Positions 24,100 to 35,104 of a DNA stretch of 64,000 bases are shown here, one piece after another. The stretch is from Chloranthus sessilifolius (lineage: Eukaryota; Streptophyta; Magnoliopsida; Chloranthales; Chloranthaceae), in assembly GCA_021018995.1 (NCBI GenBank), contig CM037588.1, positions 93,656,765-93,720,764 on the forward strand. The letters run 5' to 3'. The translations under genes and the position numbers were made by a program. Numbering within the stretch: position 1 is the stretch's first letter; every line of letters begins with the position of its first letter. A model generated the notes under the pieces. The model was not told where the DNA came from. It did not search any database and saw nothing but the letters and a program-made list of their open reading frames with translations.

Positions 24100-24334
24100 A
24101 AGCAGTATTTCTGAAAGCCAATATTTGTCTTTCCATTTTTCCTTTTCTTTATTTTTATTTTTCTTTTCTCACTTAATCTTTTGCAAGTTTTATTCGAAAC
24201 AACGGGTCAAAGTTTCAACAATTCTTCTGAAAAATGAAGCTAGAGGCCCAGATTTGTTTCCTCCCCACTTGTTTTCTAAAATAAAAATCAAATAAAATTA
24301 ATATATATATATATATATATAATTTCTCTGTTGT

Positions 24335-25880
24335 ATGCATCATACTCGATCGCAAAATTCAAACCCTTTTGAGTGTGATCTAGAAATTGAGAGGACTCTC
24401 TTGCAGAACTTAGCTTCTAGATAAATTTTCGAAAGAGGACTTCTAACAATGGCCGAAGACCGCCCTATTCAAGAGCATTACACCTCAGTCACATTGACTG
24501 CGCCCTCTTGTATTTCTTTACCTGAGGTTGCAAATGGTCAAAATTTCGAGATCAAGCTCAATCTTAACACGCTTCAAGCCTTCCTACCTTTAATGGGCTT
24601 GATCGCGAAGATCCCTATCCACACCTTAGGGATTTCATTGAACTCTACACCATGTTAAAAAAGTCAGCACTTAATGACGAGGCCATTAAATTACAGTTGT
24701 TTCCCTTCTCTCTTAAAGACAGAGCGAAAGCGGGACTAATTTCATTGCCCGCTAATAGTATTACTTCTTGGGATAGACTATAGGCCAAATTTTTAACAGA
24801 CAGCTTCAACCATATGCTGGTTACCCTCAGTCAGCGCTTGATAGAAACTCTAAGCAATAAACCAGTTCGACACTTCATGATGAGTATTTCCCAACTGGTA
24901 AAACCAATCAAATTCGCCAAGCAATTCAAGGCTTCAAGCAATTGCCTCGAGAACTGTTTCATGAGAGCTGGGAACGCATGAAGGATCTATTGAGAAAATG
25001 TCCTCATCATGAAGTGTCGAACTGGTTTATTGCTTAGAGTTTCTATCAAGGGCTAACTGAGGGTAACCAGCATATGGTTGATGTTGTTAGTGGAGGGGCC
25101 TTCATTGCCCAAAATGGACAGCAGTCTTGGAATTTGTTTGAGAAATTTGCTAATAATTCAAAGCAGAAACAGGCCCAGCTTAAGTCTGACCCTGATGTGA
25201 TTCACCACACTCCTCTCACTAGGGGTGGCCTTTACGATGTCAGAAATGATGAAGTAAAAAAGGAGAGTGGCATTGGTGCCAAAGTCGAAGTCTAAGAGCA
25301 GAAAATCGCATCATTATTGACTTCCAAATCTAGTGCCACGGAAAAACCTATTGCAACCTATGAAATTTGCCAGAGCTTAACCCATGTCATTACTTAATAC
25401 CCAGCTACGCCATTATGCTTGGATGTAGTGGAAAATGTACAAGTACTTGCATTCCAAAGGAGTGATTACGGGAATTCATATAACCCGTAGTGGAGGAACC
25501 ATCCAGGTTTCAATTATGGCTCCACAGGTGGGCACAACAAGGACCATCTATTGTGCAGTACCCAGATTTTCCACCAAAGTCCACAAGTGCTTATTGTGCA
25601 GCCATAGAATGGGCCACAGAGCAATGAACCTAATTCTACAATTGTTCAAATCCTTCGAGATTTATAATAGTTGTCGCATCAGCATTCAAAAGACTTATCA
25701 CAGCTTGCTTAGTTCTCTCAAGTACTACACTCACATACCCGGTCCATCACGAAGCTGGATGGACAGATTGGTCAACGAGCTTCAGAGATGACGAAAAGAG
25801 AAAGTGGCTAGTTACCAATGTAGCTAGTTAGTAACCCAAGAGGACAAGTGTTTATGGGGGAGGCATCTCGCCCCACTGAT
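24335..25880 (+). pseudogene. gag: A2 gag (Athila-type), decayed, with an inverted insertion
   Basis: Close relative of the A1 gag, starting at ATG 24335 after an (AT)n tract (24300-24321). Landmarks are MAEDRPIQEHYTSVTL (24449), the shared QAFLPLMGLIAK segment, NQHMVDVVSGGAFIA (about 25062-25106) and KFANNSKQKQAQLKSDPDVI (about 25142). Between the helical segments sits a 78 bp block (24807-24884) that is the reverse complement of 25003-25080 from the same gene. The tail ends with a GQVFMGEASRPT-like stretch near 25850. No pol follows. Confidence 0.85.
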
Positions 25881-26436
25881 CAAAATTGAACTCCTCAAGG
25901 ACCCGTCATGCTATCTACTCATCCGTAGCAAAATTTTGTGATAATATGTGAATTATTTCTTCTTTTGTTTAGTTTAGGAAATTTTGATCACAGAGGTACA
26001 TTATGATTCGAAACACAATCGATCGTAAGATATTCTCCTACGTACACTATAAAATCTTCCTTTTCTTTGTATATTATTTTTGACAATCAAACCGTAGTGA
26101 GTACGATTTGAATTGTATGAGAGTTCAACCGTTTGAGAGCTGAAAAGATAGAATCGTAAGCCACAATTCTAGGTTACACACGTGTGTGATGACTGATTCA
26201 GTAGGTTACCACAAAAATTAGATCCCATTTATTCGTGAGAGAATATGTTCACCCCATTTTTGAACTCTCCATCTACCCCTTCTTCTTTTCCCTCCATCTT
26301 CAAAAATCTCATGCGCTCTACCCAACTGTTTTTATTCATTGCCACCACCTTGTAAGTTTACCCTTTTCTTCGAAACCCTATCTATGTTTCATCTTCCATT
26401 CAGAGATTAGGGTTTGCTCCTTTACAAGCAAGCAAG
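25881..26436 (+). other. A2 gag-ORF2 spacer (uninterrupted)
   Basis: Collinear with 4208-4586 joined to 17764-17994 of A1. It shows the empty state of the element B target at 26204-26210 (GGTTACC). Contains CGATCGTAA (about 26019) and the ORF2 leader. No gene. Confidence 0.8.
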
Positions 26437-26556
26437 GTAATGATCATCATTTAAAAATCGGTTGGTTTCTTTCTTTAGTTTTCAATTCATGATTCTGGAG
26501 CATAAAGCATACATCTCGGATTACTGTAAAAATAATTAACGTAATTTTATTTGCAG
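26437..26556 (+). other. Candidate intron in the ORF2 leader of A2
   Basis: Donor GCAAG|GTAATG and acceptor TTTATTTGCAG|GG, 120 bp, the best consensus of the three copies. The ORF2 ATG follows 16 bases later at 26572. Confidence 0.6.
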
Positions 26557-26571
26557 GGAACTCAGCAAAAC

Positions 26572-28095
26572 ATGCCGAGATAAAAAACGATGAGGCAAAG
26601 GGAAGAAGAAGCAGACGAAGGTAATAGTTCCGGCCATTCTCCACTACACAGACACAATACACGGGCCGCTGCACTCATTGGCAAAACCCAAGTAGTTTCC
26701 TCACCCAAAAATACCATTAGGGTTTTCAGTGCAGTTGCCAAAGAACTGCCCGAGGGAGAATAGAGATTGGAGGCAACTCCAGGCCTGCCGTAAAAAAGAG
26801 CAAACAGACAGCTAAAGGTAAAAAGTTGGCATCCACCACTAAAAGATTGTTTGATCAACTCCCAATTACGATGAAGCAGCTTATTTTGGGCCTCATTAGA
26901 TTTTAGTCGAGTCGGAATTCAGTATTACCGAGATGCAGGGCTAAATTACTTTTTAGAGCCCGAAAAAATCACATTTTACCCCAGACTGGTAAAACTATTT
27001 TATAAACAAATGACAAACATTGGTTCAAATAAGTCCCTTGAACTCTCCACGATCATTTATGGGTTTCCCACCAAATCACCAGGGGATTGATTTCTGGTGT
27101 ATTACAAGCACTGTTGAAGAGATCAGAGGCATCAGTTGATCGTCCGGAGGACACAATTTTAAGGTCACCACCTCCTTTCCTTCCGAATTTCATACAAATG
27201 GCCAAAGAATTATTGGGTCGGCCTTATACCCTTAGACAGATAGGCTTAAATTTATGTGGAAAGAGTTAGAGGAGAGCAACCAGTCGCTCCATTTCATGGA
27301 TGTCTTGATTTATAAGACTATCCACCCAACTTGTCATGGCACTGCAAGAAGGGTTCTCTTTGTGAAATTCTTATATTTGATGGCAAATAGGTATTGGTTC
27401 AATGTACCTGCTTACCTCTTGGAGGTAATGAATATTTTCAGGGAGAAATTAAATAAAAAGAAGTATGAAAATTTGAGATTGGATCTGCCCTTTGGGGGTT
27501 TGATCACTAATGTACTCCTAAATGTGGGATATAAAGTTTAACCAAATGAGGAAGTCCTGTCAAAGACAGAAGAAGATCTAACTGAAGTAGTGTATAGGAG
27601 AACATTGAATACAACAAAATTGAAAGAAAATCATTAAACCACATACTGTCAGTGTTTCCCCAGTCAGTGAGCCTTCAAGTGCCACAGTTGTGCTAGCTCC
27701 AATAGACACTACTCAGACCCTTGTGACTATTACTGAAAGCCAGGACACACCTAGTATTGAAATTGCTACTGAAACCACCGCTCCTCTTGAGCCAGTGGAA
27801 ACTGAGGGAGGGAGTACTTCTACTCCTCTCCAAGAAAGAATGCCCAGTCAGTGAGCCTTCAAGTCGCACAGTTGTGCTAGCTCCAATGGACACTACTCAG
27901 ACCCTTGTGACTATTACTGAAAGCCAGGACACACCTGGTATTGAAATTGTTACTGAAACCACTGCTCCTCTTGAGCCAGTGGAGACTGAGGGAGGGAGTA
28001 CTTCTACTCCTCTCCAAGAAAGAATGGAGCTCAGCTCCCCTATAGGGCCCATGCCCATGGAGCCAGAGATTGTGGCTGAGTCACTACCCATACCC
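26572..28095 (+). pseudogene. ORF2 of A2, 5' part, decayed
   Basis: Homologue of 18130-19500. It begins M-P-R then RQREEEADEGNSSGHSP, keeps GLNYFLEPEKI (about 26940), the SEASVDRPEDTILRSPPP segment (about 27125-27170), and the helical block LHFMDVLIYKTIHPTCHGTA to FGGLITNVLLNVGYKV (about 27289-27540). A 184 bp tandem duplication (27659-28026) lies in the Pro/Thr-rich linker. The gene is cut at about 28095 by chromovirus LTRs and resumes at 36156. Frameshifts and stops are present. Confidence 0.8.
27659..28026 (+). repeat. 184 bp tandem duplication inside A2 ORF2
   Basis: 27659-27842 and 27843-28026 are near-identical; A1 has a single copy. Its length is not a multiple of three, so the frame shifts between copies. 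Confidence 0.85.
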
Positions 28096-29641
28096 TAAGT
28101 ACCACGTACATTTCTAACTGGGTCTAAAAACATACACTTGAGTTTTCCCATAAATATATATAACAACTACACTAATTTAATTACCTATGTGTAGTAGAAT
28201 TTAATTGCCTATGTGTAGCAGAATTATACAAGGCTAAGCAAGCCAATACATCTACTAAGGTGTAGCAGAGTTACACCTTAAACTTTGGACCCAGCCTTAT
28301 ACCTTTGAGCAGTATATTAGCTTTACACAAAAGCTAGCCTGTTTTGGCTTATAGGTGCATACACTAAAAAAGCGAGTGCCAGCTTTATATGTGATGCCAG
28401 CTCCTACAGATTACACTTAACAAAGAGTATTAGACTTATATTAAAGTTAAGCCTGTTTTGGCTTATCTGCATATACAATACACAAGCCACTGCTGGCATT
28501 ATACAAGAACCAAGCCATAGAAGGCTTATAATCCTAATCTCGCCAAAAGACAATACGTTTGCATGAGTCATCTTTCACTCCCATGCACGCAAAATGCAGC
28601 TCCACTACTACAAAACTCAACAAAGCATCTCCTTTCTTCTTCCTGCTACCAACTTCAAAGAAAATCCTCATAGCACATATACTCTACTCACACAGAAAAT
28701 GAAACCCTGTTGCTAGAATTCAAAACCCATCTCCCCTTTCAACCTTTTGAACCCTTAGATTCAGAATCGTGGACCACAAGGTGACCTGGGATTTGGTCGA
28801 GAGGATTGCGAAGGCAATCACTTGGTCTTGGAGAATTCATTCCAGCCCTAGTTTTTACGAGCTCGGCAAACCCGACACGGACACACGTTCAATGTCCTCA
28901 TAACCGCGAGTTCACCTAAAGGTATGCCATAAAATGAACCACAGTTAAATTCTTATAGCTTATAGTTCATTTATAATAAAGTTTAGATCTGTGATGCCGA
29001 GCGCAGAAGATCAAATTAGCAGCACATAACAATAATCTGTTGTGAGGGTTTCGGAGTCTAAACCTCCGAGTTTTCAAATGCCGAAACTTTCATACTAGAT
29101 TGACTAAATAAATGAAGTGCCCGGTGTAATATATATAACATAAAATATAAAATATAAAGTCGATATAGTATCACAAAGCTCCGGCACATTAGAGAAAACC
29201 CAAAGAGCAGAAGGTACAAGGAGGCATCACGGCAAGCACCTTCATCAGGCTTGCCGCGGCAACCTCACAAAGTTGTTGCAGCAAGGTGCTCAGCTGGAGG
29301 GCTTGCCGAGGTAAGCCTATGTCTAGCTTGTGCATTTGCATTGAGGTGACTTTGTCTGCCTATATGGGTGTTCGATAATACCTCTTAGCTCTAGTAAGTA
29401 GGTAGGTTACATATATGGGGTCTAAGGTGACCCAGTAATAGTATAAATACTAAAAAACACACATGTAAATTATAGGTGTTTGGTGCACATGACGAGCTCG
29501 TACCGATGAATGTAGCTTGAATACATGCATGCACCTGTAATCAATCACACGTACGCGTGAAGGAAGGTAGCGAGTTTACCCTGCTTGTTTACATTTTTGT
29601 TTCCTCATTCACCTCTGGGTAGCAAATTAAGATAATATATG

Positions 29642-29680
<39 letters not shown>

Positions 29681-30383
29681 ATATCAGTTGTGAGGTAAGG
29701 AGACATATGATCATGATAGTTGCAGTTCGATGACTCCATATGCTCTTGATAAGTTCAGTTTGATGAATGAATAACTATATGCTAGTGTCAGTTTAATGCT
29801 TATCTAGTTCTAATAGAAGTTTTAGTTCAAAATATAGTTCAAGAGGAACATACTAGTACAGTTGGTGGATATGGATGCCAGTCAGTTTTAATGTATAATG
29901 ATTCGGTATAGATGAATGCTTGTGATTATGATATATATAGGCATATATATCAATTTGGATATATATAGGTATATATATAGGTTCATGTCAGTTTGGATGA
30001 TGATAAAGTCTGTTTAAATGAACACGTTTGTATGAATAAGCTCATGTCAGTTTAGATGAATAGATGTATATATATGATCATAATATTATATGGCTATAAA
30101 GGATTATACTGATTCAGTTCCATGTGTAGATATACATGCTAATGTGTAGTTTAGAAGTGATGAATGGTTATGACAATGATGCTCATGTATGATGCTTAGT
30201 TCAGTTGAGATATATATATAGTTTCGATATGTAGTTCTGATATGAATACTGATTCTAAGTTCAGTTTTCTATATATGTAGCATATATGTTATCTACTCAT
30301 AATTTTCTTGCATACATGATATTGTGCATTGTTCATGTCTTGTTATCCTTGATGTCAAGTACTAGTTTTATTTCATTTTTTAG

Positions 30384-30560
30384 CCAAGTGATCCCGCTAA
30401 CTCGGGAGCTTCAAGGTGTAAATCTTGAATCCAAGTGATCCCGCAAACTCGGGAGCTTGGCAAGTGATCTCGCTAACTTGGGATCTTGATTTATCTCAGT
30501 CCAAGTGATCCCGCTAACTCAGGAGATTGACAAGTGATCCCGCTAACTCGAGAGCTTGAT
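30384..30560 (+). repeat. Tandem array, about 35 bp x 5, in plus-strand LTR
   Basis: Five units of the form CAAGTGATCCCGCTAACTCG plus GGAGCTTG with spacers of different length. Distance to the LTR 3' end is about 780-950 bp, as in LTRs E, F and the minus-strand LTR. Confidence 0.85.
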
Positions 30561-30885
30561 TCTTTTGTTCTTGTACATGTATGTTGTACATCTGATAGCT
30601 TGTTTAAGCTAAGATTGTTTCAGCATGATTCCTCGTATCTGTTGCACCATGATTTCCTTGTATTTATTCAGCATGATTGTTCAGCATGTCAGCGTGATAC
30701 ATTATGACTTATTTTATGCTATATGTTGCTAGAATAGATATAAGACAAGATATATTATGCCGTGGTCTGTATTTTATGCATCAAGACGTGAATGTGTAAT
30801 CTAACATATAAGTTAGCACTGCAAATATCTCTGCTGAGCTTCGATGATAACTCATCCTATGACTTCAATGTCTTAGCTGCAGATA

Positions 30886-30983
30886 TTGATCCGAAATACG
30901 AGGGCGATCCCACCTATCAGCCGGAGGAGGAAGAAGAAGAGGACGAGGAGGAAGAATTCACTGAGGAATTCTTTTCGAAATAG
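30886..30983 (+). other. Acidic mini reading frame behind a splice-acceptor-like site
   Basis: After TTAGCTGCAG, the frame has DP then DPTYQPEEEEEEDEEEEF and a stop at 30981. Related frames occur in sense orientation in three other LTRs (31708-31789, 45157-45235, 63218-63303). Not a stand-alone host gene. Confidence 0.5.
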
Positions 30984-31707
30984 GTTTCAGAGAGAGAGAT
31001 TTATTTTGATGTATAAACAACAGTATGTATTTGAGATATTTTGATACTTCATGTATAGGTCTTCTTTCCATTGTTTAGATGACGAGTGGCCGTCATCAGT
31101 GGAAAGCATACATTGCAGCCAGTTAGTCTTGTTTATATCTTTTGTTAGTTTACCATTTTTAATAGATGAGTAAATATCAATTTTTTCCATATTATTTTAT
31201 GTCAGAGTTATTAAATTGCTTTCGCATATGTAATACTTTGTCCACGAGATGATGCACTTGTATGATAGGGCCATGTTACGTGATCCGACGATGCAACCTT
31301 TCCTATCTACGATAAGGGAAAACATCGGGCCATCACATTTCCTTACCTTAAAACCCGTGCCATCAGATCCAACTCAAGACTCGAATCACAGTGATGCTAT
31401 GGTATCAAGGTACAACATCACCTCCTAACAGCTCACTCTTTCCTCACATCATACAATAGGAAAGAACGAGCCATCCCAATAATGGTAAGCTCACAAAACG
31501 AAAGCAAAAGAATGAGCAACGCAAAAGCGTAATAAAGCTATATCATGGATAGAATGGCAAAATGTAAACTCACACGACTAGCTACTATATGTATATGCAT
31601 GTCCAAAAATAATCATCTGCCGATGAAGGTTGTCCTTCAACTAAACAGTGGGTCAAAACATATCATATCATTTGATTACATATCTCCCAAGCTAAGGATA
31701 AGGCTCC

Positions 31708-31789
31708 TTAGGCAAGACCACCTCTTCCTCGAGGTTATAATCCGGATCATCCCTTCTTTCCGGATCACGCTTCAAGTCCACACCTGCAG
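31708..31789 (-). other. Acidic mini reading frame in minus-strand LTR
   Basis: On the minus strand after TCATAGCTGCAG, the frame reads GVDLKRDPERRDDPDYNLEE followed by further acidic residues. It aligns with the frames at 45157, 63218 and 30886. Confidence 0.5.
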
Positions 31790-32175
31790 CTATGACATAT
31801 AGTTGAGGGGTGAGCTTCATCCAAGCTCAGTAAAGAAAATTACCATACTAAATTACACCTTATCATTCTAATTCATATTGTTGATGCATAATTAAAAGCA
31901 ATCAAAACTTGCATTTGTATTCAAAATATATATATCGAATTCAAGCAAAACATTCATTAAATCTCAGCAGGTCAAATCATGAAGGCGAATAAAACATGCT
32001 TACACTATGCATATCGAGTCAAGAGAGTCATGACACAATCGAGCATATAAGTGAAATGAGTAAGAAACACATATAATCGATGTTCTAGACAATTCATGGT
32101 ACATGGCATGGATTCATAACATAACAGATCACATAGCATATTTCGAGACAAGGCATATCATATGGCATTATAGTA

Positions 32176-32396
32176 AGTATCCCGTATTAGGGAACTTAGC
32201 AGTTCGAAGTGGACACAGGGTCTTAAACTCCGGGGACTCCACCCCTCTCATGGTGACTCCACTCCCCTTACAAATAATGCACTCAGAAACTAGTCACATG
32301 GCAAGGCATAACGTATTAGGGAACTGAGCAGTCCATAGCGGACACAGGGTCGTTCCTCGGGAACTCTACCCCTCTCATGGAGGCTCCGCTCCTCAT
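32176..32396. repeat. Two-unit tandem repeat (about 130 bp) in minus-strand LTR
   Basis: Both units share GTATTAGGGAACT, GGACACAGGGTC and CTACCCCTCTCATGG-like strings. They lie about 840-1060 bp from the LTR 3' end. Confidence 0.8.
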
Positions 32397-32700
32397 TGCA
32401 CATGCTCATAAATTCCTAACACATAAGCATAGGTCGAGTACATTGGACAGGAAATAAGTTTTATGAGCGAGAACACTACAAAACACGTACACATGAGAAT
32501 CAAGAGACGTATGTAAGAGATCATGCAAGATGTGAATGCAAATGTAACGTCAAATATTCATATTCACAAGTTTCAAGAGACATAAAGATAAATCATGGTG
32601 AGAGTACATAAATGAAATTTATGGCGAGAATGTAATTCATTTGAAATAGCATCATAAAACATGACTTCGAGAGAACATATACGTTGGGAAGGTGTGTTCC

Positions 32701-34582
32701 TGATAAGTAGTGAAAAATACCATTTTTCACCCCTAAACATGAGCCTTGAAAGACCCTTGAGAGGACTAAATAAGTGCTTTAGTGTTCATATTGCAGCTAA
32801 CCAAAAAGACAGGTCCAAATCCGAAAACCATCCTAAAATGATCAAAAAGCTGACAACGCATGTCAAGCTCAAAGAGGGAGTGAAGAAATAGCCTCAGCAA
32901 TGGCTAAAAAGGTCCTAAAAGAGCAAGAAAAGACCTGAAGAAGAAGAATGGAAGCTAAAGCTCAATTCGCAAAGAACTCCTACTATTCGCAAAGAACTTC
33001 TACTATTCGCAAAGAACTTTGAACTTTGCGAAAAGAAGAAAACACTTTGCGAAAAGAAGAGAAGTCCTTTGCGAAAAGATCTCCTGAAGCCAAAGTCCTT
33101 TGCGAAAAGATCTCCTGAAGCCAAAGTCCTTTGCGAAAAGATCTCCTGAAGCCAAAATGCTTTGCGAAGAGAGCTTCTGGAGCCAAATTACTTTGCGAAA
33201 AGACCCTTAAACTCTGCGAAATGGCATACTGGGGATTTACAGCCACTTTGAAGGGTATTTCAGTAAACTCTGCACGCGCCCCAATGTAATTAAAAGCCCA
33301 GAGACATTCCGGAAGATTCCAAGCACAAACCAAAGGCATATTCCGCCCCACGTGAAAACCCAAAGATGAAATCACTTGGCGGGAACTTCTAGAAGCTCAA
33401 ACAGACTTTTGAATTCCCATAACAGAATTGATGCTTCTAACGCTTGATTGGCTGAACCAGATCAGAGCATTTTCATTGGCCAGAACAGATCTGGATCCCC
33501 GTGCTCAACGGCCATTGGGCAATCCGGATCGAGCACTTGATTGGTCAACTCGACCTTGTGCAAGATAGAGAAAGCTATAAATTGAGAAGACATTTGCCCA
33601 ATTGGGGCATCCATTTTAGAGTTTTCATCTCTGCTTCCCCATTCCGGTCGAAGCTCATCCGAACCCCCCCGTAATCCCTTCTTGTAGTTTACCTTTGAGA
33701 GCCATTGTGAGTGATTTGTACTTCCAAGTTCGGATTCAAGATCAGAATCTGAGGGCTCTTCGAGAAGCTCGATCAAGTCCGAGGGCTCTCTAAGAAGCCG
33801 TGCTCTCGAATTGTAACGTTGGATTTTAAAAGGTTCATTTGTGTCTTCTCCATTGGAGTCATGTCGAGGGTTCCGAATGATCACCTTAGTGCATTAGACT
33901 TCTTTAGATTCACTTACCCGCATCCAACTTCCTTAATTCATCATCCATGCGAATTAGCGTTGGTAACCTAATTCAAGCAAAGATTTACTGATGATGTTCA
34001 TGTTACGAACTAAAGAATAGGCCACAACTATTGGATGATCTGTGACCATTGGATGGATCATAGCCATAAGTCTAAACCTATTCCTTAATTCGATTTATTT
34101 CTCTTACATCCGTGGTAGCTGCCGATGAAGATTGAATCTGCTCGTGGAAATACAGATTCTCCATTAAAATTCAGAGGCTAAAGTACATGAAGCTATTATT
34201 TCTGCATTTGTCTTATTTTAAACACCTCCCCAACTCGGATCTGGATCATGTAATTAGTTCTTTTCTTTATTTGCTTATAGTTAAATGTGACACAATCCAA
34301 CACTCTCTTTTATCTATTCTTTATTTTAGATAATTATAGAGCCAGATCTGGTAGCACAGATCTGGAGGTTTATCTCTCATTTTAGACAAACTTCTCTGTG
34401 GACGATCTTGAAATACTTACTTTTAAAACTTGCTACAATTGGCCCTGATCTTGCAGGCCAGTGTTAGCCCCAATGTGCTGATATCCCTTTCATAAGTTAA
34501 CATCCATATAACCTAGCATTCTTTAATTCTTTAATTTTTTATTCATAATGCACATAATTATGGCACACTTGGAGCGACAACA
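32701..34582 (+). repeat. Solo LTR of family B (Athila)
   Basis: TGATAAGTAGTGAAAAATAC to GCGACAACA, homologous to both LTRs of element B, with no internal region. Flanks GTTCC (32696-32700) and TTTCC (34583-34587) form a target duplication with one mismatch. TATA-like TATAAATTG lies near 33576. The U3 has three 31 bp repeats (33064-33156) containing CTTTGCGAAAAG that element B lacks. It is the product of LTR-LTR recombination. Confidence 0.93.
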
Positions 34583-34848
34583 TTTCCCTACTTGAAATCA
34601 CGTCGAACACACGCGCAAAGATTCACAAGTCCAAAGAGTTCAAAACCGTGTTCCTCTGGGAGTTTACCCTGAATCACGATGCCCACTACAAGTCTTAGTT
34701 CAAAATACGCAAGGCATTTACACATGTCTAACTCACAAGCACGGTTGTCAAGTCCCAAGTACATATATTAAAATTAGCCAAAATAGGGTTTCATGCTCAC
34801 GCGTGGCTCAATCCCGCTCGAGCGATTCCCAGTGGCACCCATGCTTCA

Positions 34849-35104
34849 CGCTTGAGCGGTTTTAACCCAAGCGAAATAAGCCTACAAATCATGCTCAAGC
34901 GTAGGCTTTAGATGATATTCAGCTCGAGCGGCGCTATTCATGCTCGAGCGTGTTTCCAGTACAAATCCTCAGGTCCCGCTCGAGCAGTTTTAACCCCAGC
35001 TAAAATAGCCTACAGATCCCGCTCGAGCGTAGGCTTATGGTGATATTCCGCTCGAGTGGTCCCTATTCACACTCGAGCGTACCATACAGAACTGTCATCT
35101 TTAA
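34849..35104. repeat. 128 bp tandem duplication rich in CTCGAG motifs
   Basis: Two units share TTTTAACCC, ATAGCCTACA/ATAAGCCTACA, GCGTAGGCTT and GATATTC, and each holds four or so variants of GCTCGAGCG. The same motif recurs in LTR F at 49260-49425 and 61665-61700. Confidence 0.8.

Larger units (their letters stand above)
28096..31337 (+). repeat. Chromovirus-type LTR, plus strand, inserted in A2 ORF2
   Basis: The 3' end (GATCCGACG...GGGCCATCACA at 31337) is the inverted counterpart of the end of LTR E at 44721 (TGTGACAGCCC on the plus strand). Shared parts are the GCTTGCCGCGGCAA motif region (about 29230-29300), an array of AAGTGATCCCGCTAAC units (30384-30560) and the acidic mini-frame (30886-30983). 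An AT microsatellite lies at 29645-29675. The left end (TAAGTACC) has no TG and no matching target duplication, so it may be truncated. Confidence 0.7.

Noticed and set aside
30792..30983. Acidic 63-codon frame as an independent small gene
   Set aside because: Start and surroundings belong to an LTR with related frames in three other LTR copies; kept only as a conserved LTR segment.
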